DNA of 64,000 nt from Amorphophallus konjac (lineage: Eukaryota > Streptophyta > Magnoliopsida > Alismatales > Araceae), in contig CM040121.1 in NCBI GenBank assembly GCA_022559845.1, positions 508,752,566-508,816,565 on the forward strand, read 5' to 3'. Position numbers and translations under genes: made by a program. The notes below the pieces were generated by a model. That model saw nothing but the letters and a program-made list of their open reading frames with translations. It ran no database searches and was not told the origin of the DNA. Positions 11,558 to 22,838 of the stretch are shown here, one piece after another. Positions within the stretch are counted from its first letter, which is position 1. Each line of letters starts with the position of its first letter.

Positions 11558-12830
11558 CGTCCTCTTTACAGGGGAGCGAGCGGAGGTGAAGCGAAAGCGA
11601 AATGGAACATGGAGATGAAGTGAAGATGAAGCGGAGCGAACTGAAAAGCGGGCATTAAGGTAAACGACACCCGTTCTCAACCAACAAGCGATAGGAATTT
11701 TCTGTAAAACTCCGGACTAACCACAAGGAAATAGCCAACCAAATGACGCATGTCTGGAGGAACTAACAACTAAGGAAAGGAAAACACGGCCAGCGGCTGG
11801 AGCAACGGAAAGGAAAGAGACAAGCAATTAAACTCCAGACAGAATCTTCAGCTAACCAGATCAAGCGAGCAGACCAAAGGAAACCTTCCACTTCAGAGTG
11901 GAATGACTCTCCTTATTCGAGATCAATGAACACAGCTATTCACCATCACTGAGACACTTGGACAGATGAAGCTCATGAATGCTTAAAGATGCGTATGCTG
12001 CATGCTGGGCTAAAATACAGAAATCGTCAAAACAAATGCAAAGAAAGATACAATAATAAGATACTCGAGAATAGTATTGCTAGACTGGAGAAACTAGGGT
12101 CAGGACACCATCAGTAACCACGACGTGCAAGACAGAACCATCGTCCCCAAACTTTTCCAGCATAACGGCCTATCCAACGATTAAACATGTGCACTTAGAT
12201 CATCATCATTTTTATTTAAGGGGAACATCAGATCCCAGAACACATGAATGACCAGTCGGTTCTCGAGATAATATATCGTAATTAACATATAGTAATGCAT
12301 TAACAGATAAAGGATCGAGATACAATACCTGACTTACCTGTGCGGCGAACGGATACGATGGCTTATGGCGTTCATGATTTTCATCCATGGACAAAGAGAG
12401 AGGTTAGCCAACAATAATTATTTATCTTCAAGCATAAAAACGAGGCATAACCATTCATAAGCATGAATTCTATTAATAAGATATGGAATTGAAAGCATAA
12501 TGATTATCCAATCATAAAATAGGGCTTCTATCATTCATCAAATGTTTCAAATATTCTGACAGTCCATAGAAGGCGCGTCAGAACATTATAATGGTCTTAG
12601 AAAAGAGCGTCACACAACGTTGGTTCACATTTTTCAACAAATAGAGGACTTTCACACCTGACGGCCCAAGAATAACGCGTCAGAGTCTTTAATGGTCGTA
12701 CGATAGACCGTCACATTTTCTGAGCGTTCAAAAAAAACAAACAGAACAGTCGTTCCGCCTCATTCGTTCAACACCAAAACACACAAACACCACCGAGCAA
12801 AAAAAACCCACCGAACACCCCCACCGACGA
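11558..12830. other. Tat 3' noncoding region and 5' flank of the antisense PMD gene
   Basis: No coding frame was recognised. The first part is GA/GCG-rich (GAAGCGGAGCG-like repeats). Near 12560-12720 there are four ACGGTC/GCGTCA-type motifs of the element. The last 100 bp are rich in A and C and lack a clear TATA box. Since the PMD gene starts at 12831 on the plus strand, its promoter probably lies here. Confidence 0.5.
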
Positions 12831-13244
12831 ATGATGGCCGGCGACGAGCTCCCCCGGCCACCTATGAGGAGGGAGAAAGGGAAGAAGACGATGGCGATCA
12901 AACGGTTCCGGGCTCGAGTGGACCAAGAAGAAGTCCCCCTAGCGGCAACTGAGCAACCGGCGGCGGCGGCAGAGAGAATGGCGGAGGAGGACCCTCCCAC
13001 GGCCGAGGAAGAAAGAGAAGAAGAGGCCGTTGGTGGTGAAGAGGAAGCCATAGCCCCAGAGAAGAGGAAAAGAGGGCGAGACCGCGAGGTAGGTTCCTCG
13101 ACCTAGAATTCCATTTTTAATTTTTTAATTCATGCATGTGTGATGGGGGAAGGAAAATGGGTCTGGGGACCCATTGGGGAAGTTTGTAGGCCATTGTGGC
13201 CATTACCACAGGTTGGGGAAACAGAAGACGATGCCCACGCGCTG

Positions 13245-13312
13245 GGAGCGTAACGGTCCTTATAGTGACTGTTACAGTCCCTGACGCGCCAGGGAACGAC
13301 CGCCAGAGGAAC
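13245..13312. repeat. ACGGTC-type motifs inside PMD intron 1
   Basis: Contains GTAACGGTCC, GTTACAGTCC, GACGCGCC and CGACCGCCAG in quick succession, the same motif family found in the Tat LTRs and leader. It lies in intron 1 (13089-13432) of the PMD gene. Confidence 0.6.
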
Positions 13313-13440
13313 CAGAGCCAGAACTAATTTTTATGCTTTTATGCTTGTTCAATTTTTTTGTTGTTTTATTCATATAATATGCAATGAATTTAGACTAATG
13401 AGATGACTAATTTTTGTTCTACATGTGTGCAGGGGAAAAG

Positions 13441-15513
13441 TGATGCGGGACGGACCACAGACTCGACTCCAATTGGATATGCGATCCTCGGACTCTAAGT
13501 GAGCTCGTGATTGTCCCTTAGCGAGGGAAGCCTCGGACGTGCACGGTTGAGAAACCAGCAAGAGCTAGGATGGTCGGCTCTCTCTCGTGCCCGAATCGGG
13601 TCACGGGACGGTCACACTCTCTCTCGCAGCAGGGGTGAATGATAATATAGCGAGCTAACGGACCTAAAACATGCTCTCTAGCAGCGGCATAAGAGATATA
13701 TATGAATAGAGCAAATGCCGAGTAAGGGAGCGAATACGATATCTCCACGCTCTCGACGTGGGGAAGACGGACCCGGCCGAACTCGTACTCCCGAGACAGT
13801 TAATACATGAATATTACAGCAATACAAGTTTGCTGCCCACTCCACGCAGAGAGGTAAAAGGCTACACAAGTGGGTCCGGGAGGATCGATTTCGGGTTGAC
13901 GGCCGGCTTCTCGCGTCTCTTCGGCAGTACACGTACTCACGACCGTGGGGCCCGCGTGCTGGTCGGAGGGGCCGTGTGGGACTGGGCGGCACGCTGTAGT
14001 GGGGGACGCCTGGAGGATCGCTCCTTGGGATGGTGGCGCGCTGGAACGCCGGTCGGAGGCCGGGCGGCTCCGATCGACACCCGTCGGAAAAACTTCCCAC
14101 GGATCTGCAACTTCTGTTTTCAAGTGCACGCTCCGGCGAGAACAGATGCTGCGATCAGCCCCGATGTCGGATCGACACGAAACTAGCGCCGTTGGAAAGC
14201 TAACTCGAAATACTTCGATCTAGGACCAGAGAGAAAAAATGAAGTGCTCCAGATCTGGCCTTGACAGAATTTCCAAGATGCTGTTGTATAGTGGCCAAAA
14301 TCTTAGGGCAGAAGTGATTTTCCCCAATAATCGGCGTTGACCAGTAGGTAGACCTCCGAATATGAAGTTTGGTTCTTCTGCAAAGTTGTGGAGGTTCAAG
14401 AGAGGAAATCAGGGGTATTTTTAGATCTGGAAAATATAGACATTTGGATTTTCTAAAGAGTTTATACTGGCAGTGGGTCGGATCTGGACTGATGTAGATA
14501 GAATAGGTTTGGGAACTTAGAAGAATTTTAGAAAATATGTGGAGGCTGAAAAAAAATCAAGCAAATTTGTGGTGATAGAGGAAGGTGGACAGAACTTCCA
14601 ATAAAAATGGGAGCTCCTGTAAAAATCATAAAGTGGTTCGGATATGTAGAACTCAGAGTTGCTGTCATTGTAGATAGAAATCTGGCAGATCTGGGAATAG
14701 AAGGGGAACGAAAATTGAAAAATACCAAATGAAGGAATTTTGACTTGAATTTTTTTTGTGAAGATAGGGGTTCGAGAGGGGAACCACTCCTGAAAATGTC
14801 AGCTCCAGAGGAGGTGGGAGGTGGGAGCAGAAATTTGGGGAAGATGCTTCTGTCCTGGATGGACAGAATACCGAAGACGATGGTGGCGGCGCGACGGCGG
14901 CGATCACCGGAGATGAACCAGAAGGTAGAGAGGATCAACAGGGGAGATATATCACTCTAGAATTGGGGTTGGGGATGAAGAAACTAGAGGAGAGGAGGAA
15001 GGGGGCGCACCAAGCTCTTGGCTCCAAATGGAATTTTTCTTTCATTAATTGTTCTAAATGGGAAAATACAAGTATATATATGCTACACATCAAATCCAAT
15101 CTCCACCATTGGATCTAGGGATGGGGGAAGGGATGGCCTGGATTAAGTGTGGCCAACACATAAAAAGAAATAAAAAAAATTAAGGGGGGGGGGTGCCTCC
15201 TTGACCAAGAGGGGACAAGGTTGAAAGGGTAGGTAGCCTACCTTGGAAATTTTACCCCATTTGTCTCCCATGTGGTCAATTGGCATTCCAACCTTCTAGA
15301 TGGCCACCTAGGATGGTTGACCAGCCCCACATGGTCTAGGTGGACCAATGGGAAAGGGGTGAGGGCCCCCTTGCTTGGGCCTACTAAAATTTTACATATA
15401 AACCCACTAAGACTTACAATTGTGTACCCATATAACACAAGGGTATACATACAAATATAAAAGGACATAAATGCAAACAAAATACGGACGGTCTTGCCTC
15501 GATGTCCCCATCA
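13441..15513 (-). repeat. 3' LTR of the non-autonomous element
   Basis: It starts TGATGCGGGACGG and ends CCCCATCA, paired with 17419-19501. It contains a GC-rich middle and an AT-rich distal part. The long open frames within it (13678-14186) are repeated in the other LTR and have no protein-like features. Confidence 0.9.
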
Positions 15514-15524
15514 ATTCTCCCCAG
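15514..15524 (-). promoter_or_regulatory. Polypurine tract of the non-autonomous element
   Basis: On the minus strand this reads CCTGGGGAGAAT immediately before the LTR, a plausible plus-strand primer. Confidence 0.5.
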
Positions 15525-16063
15525 GTGGGAGGAACTCGACCCCGTCGAGTAGGGGTATGGATGCTCGAGTACTCCGGCGAATCCGTCACCGTGCCAAGTA
15601 ACGCGGGTATTCTCCACTCCAAGTGACCGTCACCTGCTCATTCCACATATACTCGATATGCGCATGCTGCTGTGGGAAGAGGCTAATGGTGGAACGCTCC
15701 GGGGTGGGGTCACTCTCAAGGGAAAGGAGGCGGCTCGAAGACGCACTAGGAATTACCGCTGGGTCCCTGTAGGTGACTAGATCCGTGTATAGATATAGTT
15801 ACGATCCCATACTCATCAAGCGAGTCCAATCGCCTCTCACTCTTAAGAGACTGACAACGAGCTTGTACAACACACATGTAGACTCACTATGCACTAACAC
15901 ACATATGCAAACCACACAAATAAGAAACCGACTCATGACTCGAGATAAATCTATGGTTAGTCCGACCCGTACATGGATGACGGCGGACCAGGACACCCGA
16001 ACGTGTGCCATGCATGCATTTGACGTAACCGGTGGTTGGCGGAACGGGGAATTCCTAGTCCTC

Positions 16064-17069
16064 CTAAAGTGGGCCATGCATGCATATGGGACTTAGGTGT
16101 GGGAGGGCCAGGGGTTCCAAATGCACCGTCTTCCTTTCCCCTAGAGGATGGTGTATCTTGCAAGTGAACGGGCTTGGTGGATGTAGACTACCCGGCCCAT
16201 GGGAAGGAGTGTGGTAGTGGATTCCCTTGAAGAAATGAAGTATATAAGGTGGGTCATGGGGTCCACTAAAAAATGGGTCAAAGGGATCAAAGAAGGTATG
16301 ACCCCTTGTGGTGGGTTCCCATAATTCACGGTCCCATGTGTAGAAGTTTTGAAGGTGTGGATAGTCACCTTCTTGCATTGTGACGGGTGGGACGGGGATC
16401 GTAGGCAAGAAGTATGATTCCTCCCTCGGACAAAAGGGTATGAATTCAGGCTCGGTTGGTAAGGGGAGGAGTAAGAGGACCTCCGTGGTGACACAACCCA
16501 CGGTGCACTCGGAGGTAATAGACCCTAAGGTCGGATGAGTGAGACTAAGACTAGTGGGTTGGTCAAAGCCTCGGGCCAATAGATGCGTCAACTTCCATTG
16601 TGAGTCTAATCCATGACAAGATCGTCCAATGTATCAACATGGTGACTAGATCGAAATGTGGTATGGAATGAGTTGACCGGCACTAAAGGTAAGGTGGGGT
16701 CTATGAATGGGAAGGGATGTGGGACAAAGTCATCCTTGAGCCAATTAAGAAGCGGCTCGGCTATGAAAAGCGTACCCGTTAGAAACACAGGTAGCTCGGG
16801 CTTGGGTGGCTCCAAATGAGAGGGTTCCGAAGCAAGTTCGAAATAAAGGGTGATGCCATTGGAGCTCTCTCGAGTGGTGAAGGAATGTTCTTCTCGTGGA
16901 GAAGGGGTCCTTGGGGTGGTTCCGGGAACAACCAATCTACCCCGATAGTAAACCGATCTAGGCTAGTACTAAACCGATCTAGGCTTGTACTGAACCTTTG
17001 CACTTGTCCCATCATGGCTTGGAACATTGCACCCACTTCATCGGGACTATAGGCTCGGGATGCGGCCAT
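16064..17069 (-). pseudogene. Unrecognised ORF of the non-autonomous element, frameshifted
   Basis: Three overlapping minus-strand frames (16779-17069, 16606-16935, 16064-16591) read as one protein interrupted by two shifts. The start at 17069 lies about 330 bp after the primer-binding site, where gag would begin. The N-terminus begins MAASRAYSPDEVGAMFQ and carries a short internal repeat (RFSTSLD twice). The rest is rich in Pro, His, Phe and Thr, with many PPT/PFPF clusters. There is no zinc knuckle, protease or RT motif. It could be a highly diverged Gag-like N-terminus followed by unrelated sequence. Function is unknown. Confidence 0.4.
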
Positions 17070-17402
17070 GGTTGCAAAGATGGGGTTGGGTCCCCTAGGA
17101 ATGGAGATGCAAGATCATTTTTTTTAAAGTAAAATGTGATGCTAACTAATGTACCTAGACATAACCAAAACTTGGTACGTGGCGGAGATAACCGATCCGC
17201 AGATCACTCGCGCAAGTGTGCGGCCTTCCCGATAGGCGTAGCCTAACGTCAGACAACACCTTTTGATATACCGGGTTATTGGGATGCAATGCAAAAAGAG
17301 ACAGTTTGTTTTTAAAAACAATGACGACCCTAAACACGACTTAGACAATGACTAATGGCTAGACGTAAATGACACTTTTTTTGACACCCTAGACTCAAAC
17401 TC

Positions 17403-17414
17403 GCTCTGATACCA
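17403..17414 (-). promoter_or_regulatory. Primer-binding site (initiator tRNA-Met) of the non-autonomous element
   Basis: The minus strand reads TGGTATCAGAGC, complementary to the 3' end of plant initiator tRNA-Met, 4 nt inside the 5' LTR (17419-19501). Confidence 0.9.
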
Positions 17415-17418
17415 AAAT

Positions 17419-19501
17419 TGATGCGGGACGGACCACGGACTCGACTCCAATTGGATATGCGATCCTCGACTCTAGGTGAGCTCGTGATTTTCCCTTAGCG
17501 AGGGAAGCGTCGGACGTGCACGGTTGAGAAACCGGCAAGAGCTAGGGTGGTCGGCTCTCTCTTGTGCCCGGATCGGGTCACGGGACGGTCACACTCTCTC
17601 TCGCAGCAGTGGTGAATGATAATATAGCAAGCTAATGGACCTAAAACATGCTCTCTAGCAGCGGCATAAGAGATATATATGAATAGAGCAAATGCCGAGT
17701 AAGGGAGCGAATACGATACCTCCACGCTCTCGGCGTGGGGAAGACGGACCCGGCCGAACTCGTACTCCCGGGACAGTTAATAAATGAATATTACAGCAAT
17801 ACAAGTTTGCTGCCCACTCCACGCATGGAGATAAAGGGCTACACAAGTGGGCCCGGGAGGACCGATTTTGGGTTGACGGGCGGCTTCTCGCGTCTCTTCA
17901 GTAGTACACGTACTCACGACCATGGGGCCCGCGTGCTGGTCAGAGGGGCCGTGTGGGACCGGGTGGCACTACTGTAGTGGGGGACGCCTGGAGGATCGCT
18001 CCCTGGGATGGTGGCGCGCTGGAACGCCGGTCGGAGGCCGGGCGGCTCCGATCGACACCCGTAGGAAAAACTTCCCACAGATCTGCAACTTATATTTTCA
18101 GTTGCATGCTCCGGCGAGAACGGACGCTGCGATCAGTCCCGATGTCGGATCGACACGAAACTAGCGCCGTTGGAAAGCTAACTCGAAATACTTCGATCTA
18201 GGACCAGAGAGAAAAAATGAAGTGCTCCATATCTGGCCTTGACCGAATTTCTAAGCTGCTGTTGTACAGTGGCCGAAATCTCAGGGCAGAAGTCATTTTC
18301 CCTGATAATCGGCATTGACCGGTAGGTAGACCTCTGAATCTGAAGTTGGGTTCTTCCGCAAAGTTGTGGAGGTTCAAGAGAGGAAACCAGGGGTATTTTT
18401 AGATCTAGAAAATATGGACATTTGGATTGTTTAGAGAGTTTATACTGGAGGTGGGTCGGATCTGGACTGATGCAGACAAAACAGGTTTGGGAACTTGGAA
18501 GAATTTTAGAAAATATGTGGAGGGCTGAAGAAAAATGAAGAAAATTCTTGGTGATAGAGGAAGGTGGACAAAACTTATAATAAAATTGGGAGCTCCTGAA
18601 CAAATCAGAAAGTGGTTTTGATATGTAGAACTCAGAGTTACTGTCACTGTAGACAGAAACCTGGCAGATCTGGGAATAGAAGGGGAACGAAAATTGAAAA
18701 ATACCAAATGAAAGAATTTTGACTTGAATGTTTTTGTGAAGATAGGGGTTTGAGAGGGAAACCACTCCTGAAAATGTCAGCTCTAGAGGAGGTGGGAGGT
18801 GGGAGCAGAAATTCGGGGAAGATGCTTCTGTCCTGGATGGATAGAATACCGAAGACGATGGTGGCGGCGCGACGGCGTCACGACAGCAGTGGCGATCACC
18901 GGAGATGAACCAGAAGGTAGAGAGGATCAATAGGGGAGAGATATCACTCTAGAATTAGGGTTGGGGATGAAGAAACTAGAGGAGAGGAAGAAGGGGGCAC
19001 ACCAAGCTCTTGGCTCCAAATGGAATTTTTCTTTCATTAATTGTTCTAAATGGGAAAATACAAGTATATATATGCTACACATCAAATCCAATCTCTACCA
19101 TTGGATCTAGGGATGGGGGAAGAGATGTCCTGGATTAAGTGTGGCCAACACACAAAAAGAAATAAAAAAAATTAAGGGGGGGCGCCCCCTTGACCAAGAG
19201 GGGACAAGGTTGAAAGGGTAGGTAGCCTACCTTGGAAATTTTACCCCATTTGTCTCCCATGTGGTCAATTGGCATTCCAACCTTATAGATGGCCACCTAG
19301 GATGGTTGACCAGCCCCACATGGTCTAGGTGGACTAATGGAAAGGGGTGAGGGCCCCCTTGCTTGGGCCTATTGGAATTTTACATATAAACCCACTAAGA
19401 CTTACAATTGCGTACCCATATAACACAAGGGTATACATACAAATATAAAAGGACATAAATGCAAAAAAAATGCGGACGGTCTTGCCTCGATGTCCCCATC
19501 A
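17419..19501 (-). repeat. 5' LTR of the non-autonomous element
   Basis: A 2,083-bp partner of 13441-15513 with the same termini. It is followed on the plus strand by the second AAAAG target copy, after which PMD exon 2 resumes in the correct frame. Confidence 0.9.
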
Positions 19502-21822
19502 AAAAGAAGAACCAGAATATTCTGGCTACAGATCAGGGCAGTGTACCAGGCACTGCCTGATTACCAGAGAGAGAGACTAGCAGTTATGGGATTTGCCGAG
19601 GTGTTGAGCATCGAGGTGACCAGGACAGATACGCTACTCCTGTACGCACTCCACGAGAGATGGGACCCCGTGAGCCGAGCTTTCATCTTCCCATGGGGCC
19701 ACATGATCCCCACATTAGAAGACATAGCGAGGATTACAGGATTGTGAGTCCACGGAGCCGCCGTGACCGGGTGGACATATGGAGATTATAGAGTGCTAGC
19801 TCAGGAGCTGCTGGGCTTAGATTTGATCAGACCAGGGCACACATGCATCATCCAGCTTTCGAGATCAAGACAACAAGATAGCCTGGGGTTGAGAGGAGCA
19901 GCTATAGTGGTCGGTGAGCTACTTGAACAGCACATAGATCGGGTGATAGAGCAGGTACGCCCGCAAGTGGCGGCAGAGGCAGGACAGGAGGGAGACCGAG
20001 TCCTGAGGTGATTTTTGATGCTGTTGTTCGGAAAGCTGCTTTTTCCGACCCGAGCCGACGTGATCAGCTGCAGGCTGCTGCCACTACTACAGGATTTGCG
20101 CAGAGTGGGGAAGTATGCATGGGGAGCGGCAGCGCTTGCCTTCCTCTTCGAGTCTTTGAGCACGACTAACCGGCGGACGATGCTAGGCGGCTTCTCTCCT
20201 TTCCTACAGGTAAATGCTGATCTCTAAGATGCTTTCTATTATGATTATGAAAATTATGCTGACACTTGACCCTAAATGCAGATCTGGAGCTTCCCCTACC
20301 TCCCAGGGATCGGGCGAGGTACTCAGCTTCATCCCGAGCGGATCCCCATCGCGAGACGGTGGGTGGTAGCGAGGGACACGGGATCGATCAACAGGCTAAC
20401 CTGGGCCATCCAGGATGATCTTGACTCATTCCCACACACAGTGGTAAGCTCCAAACTTAAACCTCTTATATGCTTCTTAAATGTATGTTTTCTAAATGTT
20501 GCTAAATGCTTCTACATACTGCTAAAAAATGCTGACATGGACTCAATTGCCTTTTTCAGGTGCGCTGGACACCATATCGAGATGAAGGCTACGAGGGACA
20601 GCCATGGGTCAAGGCATCCCTGGCATACAGCGGGCGAGATATCTAGCTACACTGCATCAATGTGATCGAGCCGCTGCATTACCGCCTGATCCTGAGGACA
20701 CGGGGACTTCATCAGCTAGAGGTGACATTCCCCCGTAGAGATGACGAGCGCCCAGGAAAGTCTTCAAAGGGCATTAGCGGAGATGTTGATTGGTGCGCCC
20801 GGAAGGCAAAATATGTGGACGATTGGAACAAGAAAGGCCGGGCGGTGAAAGATCGGGTGGACAACGATGAGGCCTACCTCAAGGCCTACTCCCGGAGATA
20901 CGGTGACCAGGTGTTCAGAGGCACCCGACGACTGTTATGAACTCAAAACTCTCTCTATTTTAAATTTCTATTCTATATGCACTGACATTGACTTCTAAAT
21001 ACAGCTAGACCCGCAGGGATGCATAGCCGAACTCGAGGGACTCCTCCATGCCACCATCCAGCAGTGGGATGAGTACCGGACTGCCTTGGAGCTTTTGGTG
21101 AGTTTCTACACTTAAGACTTAAATGCTTGTGCTTATGATGCAAATGACTAACTTTGACCTCTAAATGCAACGGGCTGAGGGAGCCCAAAGAGCAGGACCG
21201 AATGCTCCGTCCTCGTCGTCACAGCCTGCCGGGGGCAGAGCTGAGCGGGATGCAGAGTTTGCTCGAGCGGTAGCTCGGGCCGAGGAGGCGAAGGCCACCC
21301 TCGCGGAGCGGGTAAGAATCTAAAATGCTCCTTTAGACTAAAATGCTTGCAAATGTCTAATGCTTAATGGACTGATTATGCAAAATGCAGGCGAGAGAGC
21401 TGACTGCAGCGGTAGCCGAGGCTGCCCATCTCCGGGCGGAGGTTGCCAGACTGAACGCAGGAGAGACCCACCGGCGCGCGGATGATGAGGAGGTGGAGTG
21501 ACTTAGAGCTGATGTCGTGCGTTTGAGGGGCGAGCGAGATCATTTTCGAGTGCAGACCATCGAGATGAAGGGCGTGATTGCAGGCATGAAGGAGGCCCTT
21601 CGACTTCTAGGGAAGAAGTCGGGGACTAGTAGCAGGAGCCAGAGCGTTGCACCCAGCAGCAGATTCTGAGACTACTTCACCAGCTCCTCCGGCCATCGGA
21701 GGAACGAGGAGGTAGACTGGAGACGGCAGCGGGGGAAGGAGAGCAGCGTCCAGGAGCCACCAGCAAAGCGGCATGAGGGCACTGGTGATAGTGATGGCCC
21801 GGGAGATAGACCGGCCGAGTGA

Positions 21823-22091
21823 CTTGTATTTTCTTTCTTCTTGTGACACCCACACTTGTGCATGACTTATGTGAATGAATAGAATAGAATGATAGAAACA
21901 GAATGAAATTTCATTTTTTTGTGTTTTGTTTATGCGGATGAAATGGATGTGTGAATGTGGATGTAAATGAATGTAATGAATGCATGAATGGGCATGTGAA
22001 TGGATGTGTGAATGAACAGATTAAGCAGAGACAGGGTGTAAGTCCGACAGGTCAGACCAAAGAGGGCTGAAAATGAGGAACAAAACCCTGC
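21823..22091. other. 3' flank of the PMD gene
   Basis: T-rich and then GAATG-rich low-complexity sequence (many GAATGNATG words at 21860-22015). It probably includes the 3' untranslated region of the PMD gene. No coding frame was recognised. Confidence 0.5.
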
Positions 22092-22372
22092 AGCAGAAGG
22101 TGTGACGGTCCAGTGGTGGGGCGTCAGGGCCATGTAACGCATCAAGGTTAGGCCGTCAGAGATGACAGAACGCAACTGGGCTGAAAACTTCTTGCAGAAA
22201 AGGTGACGGTCCAGTGATGGAGCGTCAGAGATCTGTAACGGTCCCATGTTAGACCGTCAGACATGACAGAGCGAGATTGAGCTAACAACGTGTAGCAAGA
22301 AATATGACGGTCCAAAGATGAGCGTCAGAGAGATGTGACGGTCTTACGAAAGACCGTCAGAGAACAAACTGT
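22092..22372. repeat. Three tandem units of ACGGTC/GACCGT inverted motifs
   Basis: Three consecutive units of roughly 80-115 bp each begin GCAGAAG/GCAGAAA/GCAAGAA. Each continues with TGACGGTCCANTGATG...GCGTCAG, then TAACGGTC...GACCGTCAGA, then a GACAGA-containing spacer. The ACGGTC and GACCGT halves can pair to form short hairpins. The same motif recurs in the LTRs and leader of the host Tat element. Confidence 0.75.
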
Positions 22373-22838
22373 ACTCCGAGACAGATTCTGTCGTGAGAGC
22401 CCAAACTCGAGGCAAGGAAACCTTAATCCCCACTAGAACCCTCCTAGGCTTAGGATAAGGCTTTCTAACCCAAATCGTATCACTCTAGAACCAGAATCAA
22501 GCCCTTATAAGCTAGGAACAAGCCCAAAAATCACAGCTTTCACTAATTCTCTGCTACAAGGGTAAGGAAGATCATGAAGAGAAGCTTTGGAGAGATGGGC
22601 ATGGAAGAGAGGGTCTATACCGGGCCCAAAGCAGCCAAGAAGGAGCATGGGGAGCTGCAAAGATTGACATCCATCCTCAAGCATCTAAGCTCAAGTAATC
22701 AAAGAGTGATAAGTTCCAATTGATTTCAAAAGTTCATCAATTTTTGCACTTTCTATGCTTCTCATGATTCTTCTCTCTTCTCCTTTCTCTTCTTCCTCTT
22801 TTCTCTAGCCTCTCCCTGGTCCAAGGTGTTATTCCAAC
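22373..22838. other. 5' flank of the second PMD-like gene
   Basis: Contains possible short coding or untranslated sequence around 22574-22700. A CT-rich run ending TTTTCTCTAG at about 22760-22810 looks like an intron acceptor. No start codon could be chosen with confidence. Confidence 0.4.

Larger units (their letters stand above)
13441..19501 (-). mobile_element. Non-autonomous LTR retrotransposon (nested in PMD exon 2)
   Basis: LTRs of 2,073 bp (13441-15513) and 2,083 bp (17419-19501) both begin TGATGCGGGACGG and end CCCCATCA. The target duplication is AAAAG (13436-13440 and 19502-19506). On the minus strand the primer-binding site matches the initiator tRNA-Met 3' end and a purine tract abuts the other LTR, which fixes the orientation. 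The 1.9-kb interior has no gag, RT or integrase, only an unrecognised reading region. The LTRs differ by about six substitutions in the first ~140 bp, so the insertion is not very recent. It must be mobilised in trans by an unknown partner. Confidence 0.9.
12831..21822 (+). pseudogene. Plant mobile domain (PMD) gene, antisense cargo of the Tat element, broken
   Basis: Seven exons can be laid out: 12831-13088; 13433-13440 joined to 19507-20209 after removing the nested LTR element; 20282-20443; 20560-20934; 21005-21097; 21171-21311; 21391-21822. Every exon length is a multiple of three, so all introns are phase 0 and the model would give about 723 residues. Exon 1 is a charged, low-complexity N-terminus. 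Exons 2-4 carry the PMD fold: a HERWDPVSRAFIFPWG block, a PTLEDIARITGL block, a GRDI.LHCINVIEPLHYRL segment. Exons 6-7 form an Ala/Glu/Arg-rich coiled-coil tail. In-frame stops sit at 19745, 20009, 20644, 21499 and 21667. The donor of intron 4 reads TT and the acceptor of intron 5 reads AA. PMD proteins of Arabidopsis (MAIN/MAIL1) act in transposon silencing and genome stability; related copies ride on transposons. Role here is inferred. Confidence 0.8.

Noticed and set aside
13678..14223. Open frames of 90-140 codons inside the LTR
   Set aside because: Repeated in the partner LTR, overlapping on both strands, with no protein-like features.
21607..21863. Minus-strand frames over the end of the PMD gene
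   Set aside because: Shadow of exon 7, whose coiled-coil frame is in phase with the preceding exons.
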